From Papaver somniferum (Eukaryota > Streptophyta > Magnoliopsida > Ranunculales > Papaveraceae): DNA of 64,000 nucleotides. The notes under the pieces are model-generated. The model worked only from the letters and a program-made list of their open reading frames with translations, made no database searches and was not told the DNA's origin. The position numbers were made by a program, and so were the translations under genes. The stretch covers positions 86,446,149 through 86,510,148 of the forward strand of contig NC_039361.1 in the NCBI RefSeq assembly GCF_003573695.1. Direction: 5' to 3'. Shown here piece by piece: positions 45,654 to 56,730 of the stretch. Every line of letters begins with the position of its first letter. Position 1 is the first letter of the stretch.

Positions 45654-46425
45654 TATTTAACCACGCTCCTTGAAGGGCTTGCCGAACCCTTATCATCATA
45701 TTTGCGCGTTTGACTTCTACCTCTTCTAACAGCTTGGCCTTCATCCTCCCCCTGTTTTGCAACAGGCTTGGTTTTCTTTTTTGGCGCTATTTTAGGAGCG
45801 CCCTTCTTAGCCAAAGTATCCATCTTCTTCTTTTCATCTAACTCCCTTTTAAGACGTTCTTCTTCATCTTTAGCAGCACTCCATTCCAAACTTTCATCTT
45901 CCATCTCTACATTACTAGTACTCGCATATTGCAAGATATCCGGGGTTTTTTCTTTAATAGGCAAGGTATCGGCTTCAATGTTTTCTTCTTCCTCTTCACT
46001 ATCTTCTATGCCAGTTTCAAACCTATTAGAAGTCTCGAGAACTTCGTCAGCTCGAAGTAGAGAGTTCTTCTAGCCGTTCTAGTTGGAGAACTAAAACCAT
46101 CATCAATTTTTTTCCAAAACATAATTAGTTTGCAGCTCACCTGTTACATTTGTAACCAAATGTGAATCTTGAACCTGTTGCATATTTGATGCATCTTGCT
46201 GAGCAATATTATCTTTTTGTTGGTTTTTCTCCAAGTTCAAAACTCTCCCATCCTCTTGGGCATACTTCTCTTCATCTTGCCGCTTCTTTGCTATAAGCAA
46301 TTGTCTTGTATTTTGTAGTTTTTCCAAGAGTGCGTCTTGCTCAATTTTAGCAAGATCAGCATCCTTAGCCATGTCATCATCTATCTTTTTTTGTTCATCA
46401 TAAACTTTATAGATCTCTTCTTCTT
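45653..46425 (-). pseudogene. LINE ORF1, C-terminal remnant
   Basis: Frames 46103-46438 and 45653-45964 are in the same phase and joined through a broken stretch. The first is a charged Q/K/E coil, the middle reads WKKIDDGFSSPTR in a shifted frame, and the end is acidic then basic (KKKTKPVAKQ...RRGRSQTR). Its stop TAA (45655-45653) overlaps the ORF2 ATG by one base (TAATG), the close ORF1/ORF2 coupling seen in plant L1 elements. The RNA-binding N-terminal domain and CCHC knuckle expected for ORF1 are missing because of the 5' truncation. Confidence 0.72.
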
Positions 46426-46437
46426 GTAAGAGGTGCA

Positions 46438-46580
46438 ACCGATCACAAAAGGGGAATCGATCCTTGTAAGAGGTGCAACAAGTTTCTAGTTATTGGGAAC
46501 CGATCCTATGAACATGTGCAACACATTTTTAGACATTGGGAACTGATCCTATGGACATGTGCACCAAATACAAGTTAGAT
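46438..46580 (+). repeat. Imperfect tandem repeats in left LTR of B
   Basis: Units starting GGGAA(C/T)CGATCC/GGGAACTGATCC recur at about 46453, 46497 and 46540, and once more left of the LINE at 41429. Each is followed by GTAAGAGGTGCA or the related GAACATGTGCA. The LINE landed in the first unit. Confidence 0.6.
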
Positions 46581-47141
46581 ACCATATATATGTGAGAACC
46601 GATCCGAGTACCTAGTCAACCAAGTTTTGGTAACTAACATGACTAATTCTAGTACCCACATGGAGGTAGAACCGAAACATTTTTTGGTAGAACCGTGAAA
46701 CCCATGTTTGGTGATTTGATAGAATAATCAATCACGTAGTTCTTGGAAGTCAGATGAACCGATTCTAAACTTGTATGGAATTGTGGAAAATCGGTTCCAA
46801 GATTGTAAGTATGAAAAAGGACTTACAAAGTAAAGATGTCGACATACTTTGAACATGTGCAGTAATGCTTATCTTTTATTGTTCAAAGATATTCCTTAAT
46901 AGCTAAAAGAAAATCCCGGATCGAAAATAAATTGAGAATCTTTTAATTAAGGTATTTAACTTTATATTTGGAAAATAAAAATTAGTAATGTGGATTTACT
47001 AATTGGAGATTTTCTAAGAGATTTCGGTCAATATTTGGACAAAGCATTTCCAAGAATTATGGAAACCGAATTTGGTAATATATTGCATATCTTGAGAATA
47101 TTTTCAGTTTTGGAAATTCCTTGGTGCCCAAACTTCCTTGG

Positions 47142-47151
47142 TCTATAAATA
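47142..47151 (+). promoter_or_regulatory. TATA box of element B left LTR
   Basis: TCTATAAATA, followed about 35 bp later by AAACTAATCCCCAGAGCC, the counterpart of the AAACTAATCCCCACACC that follows the TATA box in family A. The right LTR of B lacks this region. Confidence 0.6.
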
Positions 47152-48448
47152 TTAAAGTTTTCATTTTGAGCAAACTAATCCCCAGAGCCAGCAAAACTAC
47201 CTAGTTGTGTTGTTACTGGTGGAGCCGCCTATTTGGAGAGGAAAGTAACCTAATTAGGCGAAATCTCTTACGGCCGCTCAGTTTAAAGACTTCTTTGGGA
47301 TTGAGAATCTCTATTAGTACCATTGGTGGGAAACTAGATAATTGCAGTTTATCTTTTGTTTTCGATTGATTTGATTGACTATCAGTTGTTGAACTTTGAT
47401 TGCACCTAGTTTGTTTATGCTTAAGAATCTTCTCTTCTGATATAAGATTCACTCAAACTAGATCGAAGTTTCGACGGGGATCTTTAGACTGTTTATAGAT
47501 CTAAAGACTTTTTGTGATAATCCATTGATAACAGACTCCGTTCTGTGTGCGATTGATCACAAGAGATTCAAGTTTATTGTGTGCAGATTTTTATTGAAGA
47601 TCTAAGAAGATTTTTGATTTGGGTTCATAAATTTGGTGTGCGCAATACTTGTTTCGGGTAAAGAGGATCCAACTATAATCGGTTTATCTTTGTGATAAAT
47701 TTGATTGATTAGTTGAGTAGATCGACATCAATACAATTATTTGTGATTAAAAGTATTGATTGAAAAATCTTGACAATTAATTTGGTTATTGTTATTGGAT
47801 AGATCTAAGGACCTGACAAAGGAGTTTATTGGGATAAATGGAAGAGCCTTTTGTCGAACTCATATCACTTGGTTGAAAAGAGTTGTTACCGAACAGATTT
47901 GTTGTTCCTTTATTGTTTGGAATACGAACCAAAGGAATTGTTCCAAGTGCGTGACTTATTGCAAGTTGGAGGCGCAGGGATACAGATGGAACTAGATGAA
48001 CTATAGGTTTAGTTGTTTGGTATCAACTATACGAAGTTGGTTTGATTTTGTATAGCGGCTTAATCCTGAGAGCATTCAATTCTGGACAAGGTTTCGGGGT
48101 TTTTCTGCATTTGCGGTTTCCTTGTTAAAAAAATCTTGTTGTGTCATTTACATATATTTTCCACAATTATAATTGTTGTTATTATAATTTAAAGTAAATT
48201 ACACAAACGTTAATTCCTATTTATTTGATAGCAATCCTATTGTGTTTGGTTAAGTCCGATCATTTATCAATTAAACATACTTCGTTGTTGTATTCTATCG
48301 ATCTCGTATCCATAGACGACCACACGAAGTGTGAACCGATCATTTGTATTGTCTCGACTCGGTCCATAGACAACCACTTTCGGAGAAAGGACTTATAGGT
48401 GGAAAAGTTTTAGATTCAGGTATATTTGGGTACCCTCGTCTTTTCAAT

Positions 48449-48459
48449 TGGTACCAGAG
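48449..48459 (+). other. Primer binding site of element B
   Basis: TGGTACCAGAG, one base different from the TGGTATCAGAG of family A, two bases after the LTR end. Confidence 0.75.
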
Positions 48460-48525
48460 AAGGCAAACAAGAAAAGATCTAACAATCTGTGTTTGGAACG
48501 ATCCAACCTATAAGAAATTGAATCT

Positions 48526-49284
48526 ATGTCTGATTCAGCTAACGTAACGACAGGATTTGACTACTTCAAAAGATCGTGGTGGAAGACTAAAATGAAATAC
48601 TCTTATTCCTAAATGTTTTAAGAATTGGAATTATGTCTATATGTCTTGGGTGACTTACATAATTCTTTGGATCTGATAGAGTTGCATATCATTGTGATTG
48701 TTACTGATTGTGACAATGATACAATTCTATATGTGAGAGGATGTATCTTGAAAATGCATAAGATTCCTCTCAAAAATTTTCATCACTATATGAAACATGG
48801 ATATTGTGTTCTTGAAAAATCTGGAATCTTAAATATATTTTGGATGAACTACCAAAGTATATATATGTACATTTTTAGAGCAAAGACTGTCAATGTATCG
48901 CTATCTAGGATGCGATTTTGGAAAATATGTAATCCTATAAGTAATGAGTTTTCAGTTAATAATTCTATTAACAATGGATTGCTTCATACACCTCACAACT
49001 GTTTTAATGAAGCAAGTGATCTTTTGAAATATTACAGGGTTCATGATTCTAATGGTATTTTTAACAAATATCATATTTTGTTCAAATTTTTCTCTGCATA
49101 CTCTAGTAGAAAATTCTTGAGTGAATTTCAAATGATGTTATCAAATCTTGGTAATAATAGAGTAAACAGATTTTTGGACAGAAGCATAGAATCAATCTGT
49201 AATAAAGATCCAGACCATGAAAAACCAGTTTTCCAAAAGAAAGACCTGGATATAAAATTGGAATTGTTTCCCCACAAGCCTTAG
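48526..49284 (+). pseudogene. Gag-position ORF of element B
   Basis: ATG at 48526, 80 bp after the LTR, starts a frame (MSDSANVTTGFDYFKRSWWK) with two in-frame stops near 48610 and 48619. It is then open for 219 codons to 49284. The long part has no recognised domain and no CX2CX4HX4C knuckle. It is rich in N, K, F and S with a mildly hydrophobic N-terminal half. Position argues for gag, and the sequence does not contradict or prove it. It could equally be a chimeric insert. The downstream gap to the second ORF is only 150 bp. Confidence 0.4.
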
Positions 49285-49434
49285 TTTACGGTTTTGGTAG
49301 AATTTCCTAAATCTAGTTATTTCCGGTCTTTGATATTTATTCTTCCTATAAAAGATAACCTCTTTCTATGTTTACAAACATATTGGGGAAGATAGATCAA
49401 AACCGTAACTAGGGTTTATCATATTTTCGCAAGT

Positions 49435-50445
49435 ATGAGAAAGAGGAAATCCAGTGGGACATCATCTGATGATCGGGTCAGATGGGATGATATTGACAAG
49501 ATCAGATTCCCTACAGTATTGATGACAAGAATGAATTCGCTCGTTTTGTTGATAGCTCATGTTTTAGGAAATACGAAACTCTCAAGGGAATGGAATTTAC
49601 CACTGAAAACTTTTTGATTTTGAAAAATATTCAACTGATATGGTAAGAGTTTTTTATGCGAATATTCATAATGTTGATCATAAAAATCTTACCTTTGTTA
49701 CTCTTGTTAGTCAAGGACTCTACTATGTTGATCGTAAGAAAATTTCTAATGCTATTAAGTACAATGTAAAATGTAATTACTTGATTACTGGAGTTTAAAT
49801 TGAGCACGGTACCATTTGAACACATCTCATTGGAAGATCGACAAAGTGGGAGAATGGTAGACTACCAACAAAAGATATACCCTTCCACCTAAGGGTATTC
49901 GGAAAACTTGGTTTAGCAACCCTTTTTACAAGCACTAGAGATAAGTCAGCTTGGGACAAAGATTTTGCAGAATTGGTTATTTCCTGTTAAAAGGAGACTC
50001 TCAAATTGATCTTTGTGGAATCATTGTCAGTCAAATGATCAAAATCTCTGATTCTATTTCCTGGTCAGGAATAAAGAGACATATCGGTTTTCCTTGTATA
50101 ATTACTAAGATTTGTGAGTTCATCGCTGGAGATTATTTTGATGACTTGAGAAGCATTACGACTGTCTCTGATAAGACTATATGGAAAATGATTAGGGGTC
50201 AATCCAGTAATAAAACGGTTAAAAAGATTTCACTGAATTCTAACAACAAGTATCTTTTAGCTCATCTTGAAACTCTTGGTAAACAACTTGACTGTTTTCG
50301 GAAACAGCCGAGCTTTGCTGCTCGAAAAGATACAGAAACTCTTAAAGGAATTATAATGATTGAATCAGAGTTTTGGAACCAAGAATCAGAAATAGAAGAA
50401 GAGCATCAAAGGATACTTGATCACAAGGAATGTTCCTCCCAATAA
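49435..50445 (+). pseudogene. Second ORF of element B, 'putative plant transposon protein'-like
   Basis: ATG at 49435 (MRKRKSSGTSSDDRVRWDDI) opens a region read in several frames. First come FARFVDSSCFRKYETLKGM and DMVRVFYANIHNVDHKN, then YYVDRKKISNAIK. The frame 49951-50445 gives GDSQIDLCGIIVSQMIKIS, HIGFPCIITKICEF and a charged helical tail ending HKECSSQ. The order of the FYAN, ISN, IDxCGII and GFPxxIxxIC blocks matches the second ORF of A2 and, by memory, Pfam PF20167. At least three frame changes and one stop (near 49797) make it a pseudogene. Its conserved presence in two related elements argues it once had a role for the element. That role is unknown. Confidence 0.62.
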
Positions 50446-52217
50446 TTAATCAAAAGAAAAAATAGACATCAATGCTTGATTTCTTTCAATAATTGTATAA
50501 GGTCTATTATGAATAACACTATATTATTTATGAATAAAATTATTAGTTTATAATTTTTCTTGTGATAGTTTTTTCGTTTACATAGCCCGTGCTTGAATGC
50601 TTTATTTTATTGCTATGTATGTTTATGGGATGCTTAATTTCGGTTTTCATAACCTTGATATTCGATCTCATATTGTGTGAACCCTTATGGTTTGGGTAAC
50701 TTTTTGATTTAGCAGGATTAAGTTCTAGCCCATGTTGGTAGGCTTTATCAAAGGATAATGAGGGGTTCTGATTGAAACAATATGTGAAAAAGTCACAATA
50801 TGTTGAATCGTTTTGTTTAGCATAAAAGCATTTGTGTTTCGGGGTTTCAACTTATTCTATGTATAAGTTGAAACCGGTTTTCAACTTCTGCTATGCATAA
50901 GTTAAAACCGGTTTTCAACCTTTCTCTGGTAAAGGTTGGTGGTTGTTGTTCTTTTGTCTTGCAAGAGGATGATAACATAGTGACATTTTGGTATCAATTC
51001 TCCCCGGGAAGATGCAAACATTAATGGAGAAGAGGATTCGGAATTTGAGGTAACGACTTTGTTAGTTAATCGTTTTCCTATTTAAGAAAATCCTGATTTT
51101 ATTGCATATATTTAATACATTTGCTTAACACAATTTCGGTGCAATTGATGTTTTATTCCATTGTTTATGTATGGATGTGTGTGTGATTCAATTGTTTCCG
51201 GTTAAGAAAAACTATTGTTATCTTGCTTTATTGTTTGGTGTCAATTGTTTAGGCTTACAAAATTTCGGTGCAATTGCGGTACTTTAATGTCTATGTTATT
51301 TCAATTGCTTCCGGTTGAGGAAAATAATTATGCAAGTTAATTTACTTGGTTTGTCTGAATTGTTTATGGCTTAACAAAAGAGTTTTCGGGATGAATTGTT
51401 TAGTCCAATTCGATTCTGGATAAGAGAAACTAAGTTATTCTGATCTTAGTTAGACTTATCAAAGTGGAGGTTTCGGTTATTCAAGTCTAATCGAATGCCT
51501 TAACAAGAACTGCTATTTAACTAACCTAGTACTTTTCTTGTTTAAAAGTGAAAGGTATAAATTATATGGATAATTAGAGCCTGATGAGAAAAATAAAGTT
51601 AATTCTGATCTTTCTTTTGGTCTTATCAAACAAGCGATTGTACTTGTGCAATCGGTTTAGAAAAGGAACTAAGGTGCGTAATCGATTTTTGGTTTGCTAA
51701 ACTATTAGGGAAAATTGCTTCGGGCAATTTTTTCCTTGGCAACATATCAAAACAAAATTATTTTGTAGTTTCGGTTTTGATATTGGTTATCAAAAATGGT
51801 GTGTGGAACCCTCGTGCTTAACTCTTATAGGTTTTGCAAGTCTTGTGAGATCTGTAAGATCCTTTCGGTTTGCTTTTTTATTTGCTCGTACCTTTGTAAT
51901 TTTGTGACAAAAAGGGGGAGAAATATATGGAGTAAACAAGTGATACTTATATTTATTTTTATTGATTTGGTATCACTAAGGGAAAGGACAATGGTGCTTA
52001 AACATTATATCTAAAAAAAGAGTAAAGCATAGACTAAGGGGGAGTAACATATCATATGATGACTGGAATAACAAGAACGTGCGGATTGAAAAATCTACTT
52101 ATCTTACCTTTAGGGGGAGTATTAGCTTTGTTATTATAATGTCAACAACGACATTTATGGATTGAATGTATACAGGTTATTGTGTTGTTGAATTCAGGAA
52201 TCAAGAGTATGTGTAAT
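50446..52217 (+). other. 3' untranslated internal region of element B
   Basis: No credible coding sequence. TTTCGGTGCAATTG-type words recur between 51130 and 51400. Polypurine motifs lie at 51909-51920, 52035-52043 and 52111-52119. The region is cut at 52217 by A3 and its last 73 bases are at 60771-60843, with the terminal tract AAAGGGGGAGA. Confidence 0.6.
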
Positions 52218-54657
52218 TGTTAGAGCATTGCTCGGTCGAACTCGCATGCGTTGCTATCTCAAGCATGTTTTTCAATGTTAGTGATCAAAACTATAAGTCT
52301 TGATTTCTAGTCTATTATAGCTAAGTCTCGGACTAGGATAGAAAGTATAGTTGAGCTCAAGGACTTCATGGCGATTCATCAAACAAGTAGAAGAACTACT
52401 CAAGGAACCGGTGGAACTTCTCGACAAAAAGGTATGTAAAGACTTGAACTTATCTATCACTCAAAAGTCTATCTACTCTATCTCCTACTATTTGACACAA
52501 GAAGTCGTATACTATATATATAGACTTGGATTATACACATTTGGTATTTTGATCCGAGTATACCTCGCCTATCTATATCTCGAAATATGTGTTGGTAATC
52601 TTTTCGCTTTGCTCAAGTTTATCTTTACCATGTGACGAAAGTCATGATATGTTTCAATCATCTTGAAAATTGCTTTGACGAGAAATGGTGTAACAAGTAT
52701 ATAACGTCTTCTAAGAATGTTTCAATGATTGAAATAAGAGTTTAGATTACATAACCAACGGTGGACATAAGCATTGTTGTGGAAACACATTTATGTATAA
52801 GTCCTATTCCTTGAACCAAAGTTTTCGAACTTTGTTGATCAAGAGAACCGGAAAAATGGCGTGAGCCAAGTATGCGAACTCAGTCCGCAAACTGCCGAAG
52901 TTCTGAAACCCGAGAATTTCTGCTGGATTTGACAAACTACTTGCGTGAAGCTAAGTCCGCGAACCGGCGAAGTTCTCATACCCGAGAATTTCTGCTGGAA
53001 TTTGTAAACTCTGCCCGGTAACTTAAGTCCGCGAACCTAGTCTGCGAACTTGAGAAGGTTATAGATCTGAAGATGATTTCTGAACTTAAACTCAAAAGAA
53101 CTAAGGAATGCAGTTTGCAAACCGTGGCTATAAAATTTCATGAAACCAATTCAAGTGAATCAAATCATCTTTGCTTCAATTGTGTCTTGTGTAGTACATA
53201 AGATTTCCTTGCAATTGAACAACTCTCTAACGAGTTCATTTGAAGTCATTTGAACTAGTTATGGTGAAGAAGAACATGGTTGATATGAAATTCTCACATG
53301 GATAACCTTTTGGTTAACTATTGTTGAACCAACAAGTACATACGTTTGGGTACGGTTAACAAACCTAGAAACATGCATTGTCAAGTGTGTGTAACAAGCT
53401 AAGTTTTTGATCCAACGGTTGAGAAATATTTTCTTGAATCTAAATCAGGTTTTCATCTAACGATGGATATTGATTGCTTTGTTACCAAGGTAACTTAATT
53501 GCAAACCCTGATTTGAAAGACTATATAAAGGAGACATCTAGTGTTGTGCAAAACTGATCCCCACACCTTAGGTGTGATACTAGTTTGATTGCTAGAGTCG
53601 ATTCTCCTTTAACCTTTGGTTTTCTTCTTCTAAAACCAGGTCAACAACTTAAAGAGTTCATTAGGATTGTCAAGCCACACCGATACTACTTTTATCGTAG
53701 TTGTGTAATCTGATCTTGCATCTTCTATTGTACAAGTACAATCAGATTAATTGGCTTGAGATTGATATCTCTGATAGGCAAGATATAAAAAGTAATCACA
53801 AACATCTTCATCCCATTGTTTGTGATTCCGCAACATCTTGTTTCGCTACCATACGATTAAGATTGTTGTGAGGTGATTGATAACTCTAGGATGTTCTTCG
53901 GGAATATAAGACCGGATTATCAATTGGTTCATGCTCACCTTGATTATTATCAAAAGACGGAACAAAACCTTTAGGGTTTATCTGTGGGAGACAGATTGAT
54001 CCTTTGATAGACTTGTCTGTGTGAGACAAATTTGTTTATTGTCAAAGCCTGCAATTTTGGGTCGTAGAAACTCTTAGTTTTGGGTGAGATCAACTAAGGG
54101 AGTAAAGTGCGCAATATCCTGCTGGGATCAGAGGCGTAAGGAGTACAACTGTACCTTGGATCAGTGGGAGACTGATTGGGGTTCAACTACAGTCCAGTTC
54201 GAAGTTAGCTTGGAGTAGGCTAGTCTCTGTAGCGGCTTAATATACAGTGTGTGTTCAATCTGGACTAGGTCCCGAGGTTTTTTGCATTTGCGGTTTCCTC
54301 GTTAACAAAATTTCATGTGTCTGTGTTATTTCAATTTCCGCATTATATTGTTTTATCTTTATAATTGAAATAATACAGGTTGTGCGTTAGATCATCAGAG
54401 TAATCCAACCTTTGGTTGTTGATTGTCATTGATTGATCCTTGGATATTGGTCTTTGGTACCATCCAGGTTATTCCTTGCATTTGATTAGAACTCGCAGTT
54501 CCTGCTTGACCAAATCAAATCAAGAGAGAGATATAAACTCGTTGATATACTTTTACTTGATTAAGTCTTGTTGATTCTCTTAAAAGTATATTCGAGTTTT
54601 TCCATACAGATTTCTAAGCGAAATATTGGGTGGTGTTGTTAGACCCCCGCTTTTTCA
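52218..54657 (+). repeat. Left LTR of A3
   Basis: 2,440 bp, TGTTAGAGCA to TTTTTCA. TATA box CTATATAAAG at 53521-53530. The duplicated CCCGAGAATTTCTGCTGG module is present (52910 and 52981), but with only one AGTCCGCGAAC unit between the copies. The conserved CTGCATTTGCGG block is intact apart from a small loss (TTTTTTGCATTTGCGG). Confidence 0.9.
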
Positions 54658-54659
54658 AT

Positions 54660-54672
54660 TGGTATCAAAGCC
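54660..54672 (+). other. Primer binding site of A3
   Basis: TGGTATCAAAGCC, one mismatch to the initiator-tRNA site, two bases after the LTR. Confidence 0.8.
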
Positions 54673-54751
54673 AGCAAACACGCTCAAGACCTTACAAGTC
54701 TGTGTTTGTAGTAATCTGAGTCTGAGGAAAAAATCTCTTACGCATACCAAG

Positions 54752-55937
54752 ATGCCTCCTAAATATTTCAACCATGTCAGTTGTCTCGGGAATACCTCAA
54801 AGGATTGCTCCTTAGTTGATTCTTCCAATTCCCGAGGTAGGAGGATTGTCTCATCTTGTGTTGATCACTCTTCCTCCAATGAGATATTGGACACAATGGA
54901 AAAATCTGAAATGGAGCTCACCAGAATCACAAAAATTCTATTGAGTTTGTTGATCTTCAGAATCATGATCAGCTCACCGATGAATTTGGAAAGTCTATTG
55001 ATCGAGAACGTGTACTCTATAACATCATTGAATCCTTTTCTAGACATATTGAGAAACTTCTTCAAGAAAATAATCTACAGCGTGAAAAGATTTGCGATCT
55101 TGAAAAGATTGTCAAAGAAGGATCAATTAGAAAAAACGTTTGATCAAGACGCATTCATCTGTTCTTGACAGTTTTCGTGTTGAAAAAGAAAAGCTAGAAG
55201 CATCACTTTTACTAGCCCATGAACAGTGTATGACCTTGGAAAAGGAAAACTCTGTCTTAACGAAAAATTCTTCTGTCCCAACTGTTCCTCTTGACATACA
55301 ATACATGAAGAAATATCCTCCAGAAGAATATTGTGTCGAGAAAAGTTTATATAATTTACAATCTTCTCACAGGGTTGTAAAGTTAAAACAGATGTCGTCT
55401 ATTGCGTCTTCTCCGCGAACCTGTACTTTCTATGGTAAAGGAAATCACTATGTTATCCGTTGTTTTGCCATGAAGAAACAAATTTCTAAACTTCGTAATT
55501 TGCTTCTTTCCACTGTCAATGGAGTAAATAGTCAGTCGATTACTGCAGTAAATCTCATGCTCACAAAAAACCAGGCATCTTATAAAAATGATCTCTTTCC
55601 TAGAAATCATTACAGGACTTTGGTGCATTCTAGTGGTATAAATTCTTGTGCTGCCAATGAAAGCATGTTCTGTGATTATAAGAACAACTCTGGTAAATCT
55701 AATTCTAGAGTATGGAGAGCCGTTTCGGAAAATCCTCTAGAACCGGTCTCTAGAGGTCCTAGACTCAGTAATCAGAAAGCCTCTTCTGTTGAACCTTCTG
55801 GAAGGTTCATGAGAAATTTTCCTATATTTGGAAACTGCCAAGGAAAAACAAGAAATACTGAGGTCAGATATCCTGGTGGAAATCACAACTACTCTGTCAA
55901 AACCTATGGTGAGACTATGTCTCCTTCTACTACTTAG
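54752..55937 (+). pseudogene. gag: Gag of A3 with degenerate zinc knuckle
   Basis: ATG at 54752 (MPPKYFNHVSCLGN). The frame changes near 54950 into a coiled-coil-like stretch (IIESFSRHIEKLLQENNLQR) that runs to 55140, then changes again to the frame ending at 55937. That frame continues the coil (VEKEKLEASLLLAHEQ) and holds CTFYGKGNHYVIRC (about 55420-55461), a CX2CX4HX4C knuckle with tyrosine for the second cysteine. Coil followed by knuckle is the usual layout of copia gag, which assembles particles and binds element RNA. After the knuckle the protein is basic and serine-rich. At least two frameshifts and one lost zinc ligand. Confidence 0.68.
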
Positions 55938-56262
55938 TAGCAAAAAGTTCCGTTCTTGTATCTAACTTGAGAGATACAAGGATGATGTTTGAGAGATGCT
56001 CAAGTGATTAGCTGATTTTCATCAGTTTGTATGTTTGATATCTTATGTTGTGAGTTTTTAGTATTTCTTTCTTTCATCACCGTGACCTTTATTTTTATGG
56101 CTGGAGAAATTTTGAAAGCAACACAGTATGCAGTTTTCCTGGTTGGGTCCAGCTTTTGGCGTATGGCTTAGTCCACGAACGTCCATATCTCCTCAAGGAA
56201 CTCTAGGGTTTCTATTTAGGGTGTACACTTGAACATATATATATCATATATGCGTTCGTTAA
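55938..56262 (+). other. Spacer between the ORFs of A3
   Basis: 325 bp where pol would be in an autonomous element. No domain in any frame. Confidence 0.5.
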
Positions 56263-56730
56263 TCTTCAGAAAGGAACTCGATAGAAACTATTCCCAAGGA
56301 AGAAGTTAACCCTACTGTAGAGGATGATCTCAAAGGAAGTGATCCTGCTCAAGAGTTTATTCTGAAGAAGATGCATGAAAGGGAAGAGTATAACTCTTGG
56401 ATTGGAGAATCTGTCAGGGATTTAATTCTCGTTCAGAATGAAGTAAAGAACAAACTTGCTAACCTTCAACTGCAGATAAACCAGCCTATTGATGGACATG
56501 CAAAAATCCTTGGTACTCAGAACATCTTGATCAGGAATCAAAATAAAGTTATTCTTGACTGCGCTAAGGCTCGACACTTTGTTCGCATTGTTGATCGAAA
56601 AACTAACGTTCCGACTTATGAATGGTTCTCTACGGTCAACAAAATCAAGGATATCAGTGACTTCTATTTCGATGGACCATTCCAGAGGTATGAAATCATC
56701 AAGGAAAACTGTGTTTTATTTGTTGCCTAG
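56263..56730 (+). CDS. 3' ORF of A3, charged C-terminal part of second ORF
   Basis: Open for 155 codons from a stop at 56260 to TAG at 56728. The first ATG is at 56371. It starts acidic (EEVNPTVEDDLKGSDPAQEF), then has a helical, heptad-like region (VRDLILVQNEVKNKLANLQ), then a mixed tail with HFVRIVDRKT and a final CVLFVA. Position and the acidic-then-coil layout match the 3' ORF of the tandem units, so I infer that it is the same second ORF lacking its N-terminal 'plant transposon' domain. No family is recognised directly, and it may not be expressed. Confidence 0.42.
   Translation, partial: SSERNSIETIPKEEVNPTVEDDLKGSDPAQEFILKKMHEREEYNSWIGESVRDLILVQNEVKNKLANLQLQINQPIDGHAKILGTQNILIRNQNKVILDCAKARHFVRIVDRKTNVPTYEWFSTVNKIKDISDFYFDGPFQRYEIIKENCVLFVA

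Larger units (their letters stand above)
41455..46425 (-). mobile_element. 5'-truncated L1-type LINE
   Basis: 4,971 bp in reverse orientation. Its 3' end is the T run at 41455-41462 (poly-A on its own strand). A 12-bp target duplication, GTAAGAGGTGCA, flanks it (41443-41454 and 46426-46437). It encodes the tail of ORF1 and a complete but broken ORF2. The 5' end stops inside ORF1, the normal outcome of incomplete target-primed reverse transcription. Confidence 0.93.
40714..48446 (+). repeat. Left LTR of element B (interrupted by a LINE)
   Basis: B sequence occupies 40714-41454 and 46438-48446, about 2.75 kb without the LINE. It starts TGTTAGAGCA and ends CCCTCGTCTTTTCA. A TATA box (TCTATAAATA) lies at 47142-47151, and the conserved CTGCATTTGCGGTTTCC block near 48105-48122. 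GGGAACCGATCC-type repeats lie around the LINE insertion point. Small ORFs here (47213-47452 minus, 47789-47995) are not genes. Confidence 0.85.

Noticed and set aside
52213..52217. Possibility that A3 and B form one element with three LTRs
   Set aside because: The perfect GTAAT duplication on both sides of A3, and B sequence resuming directly after it up to B's own polypurine tract and LTR, show an independent nested insertion.
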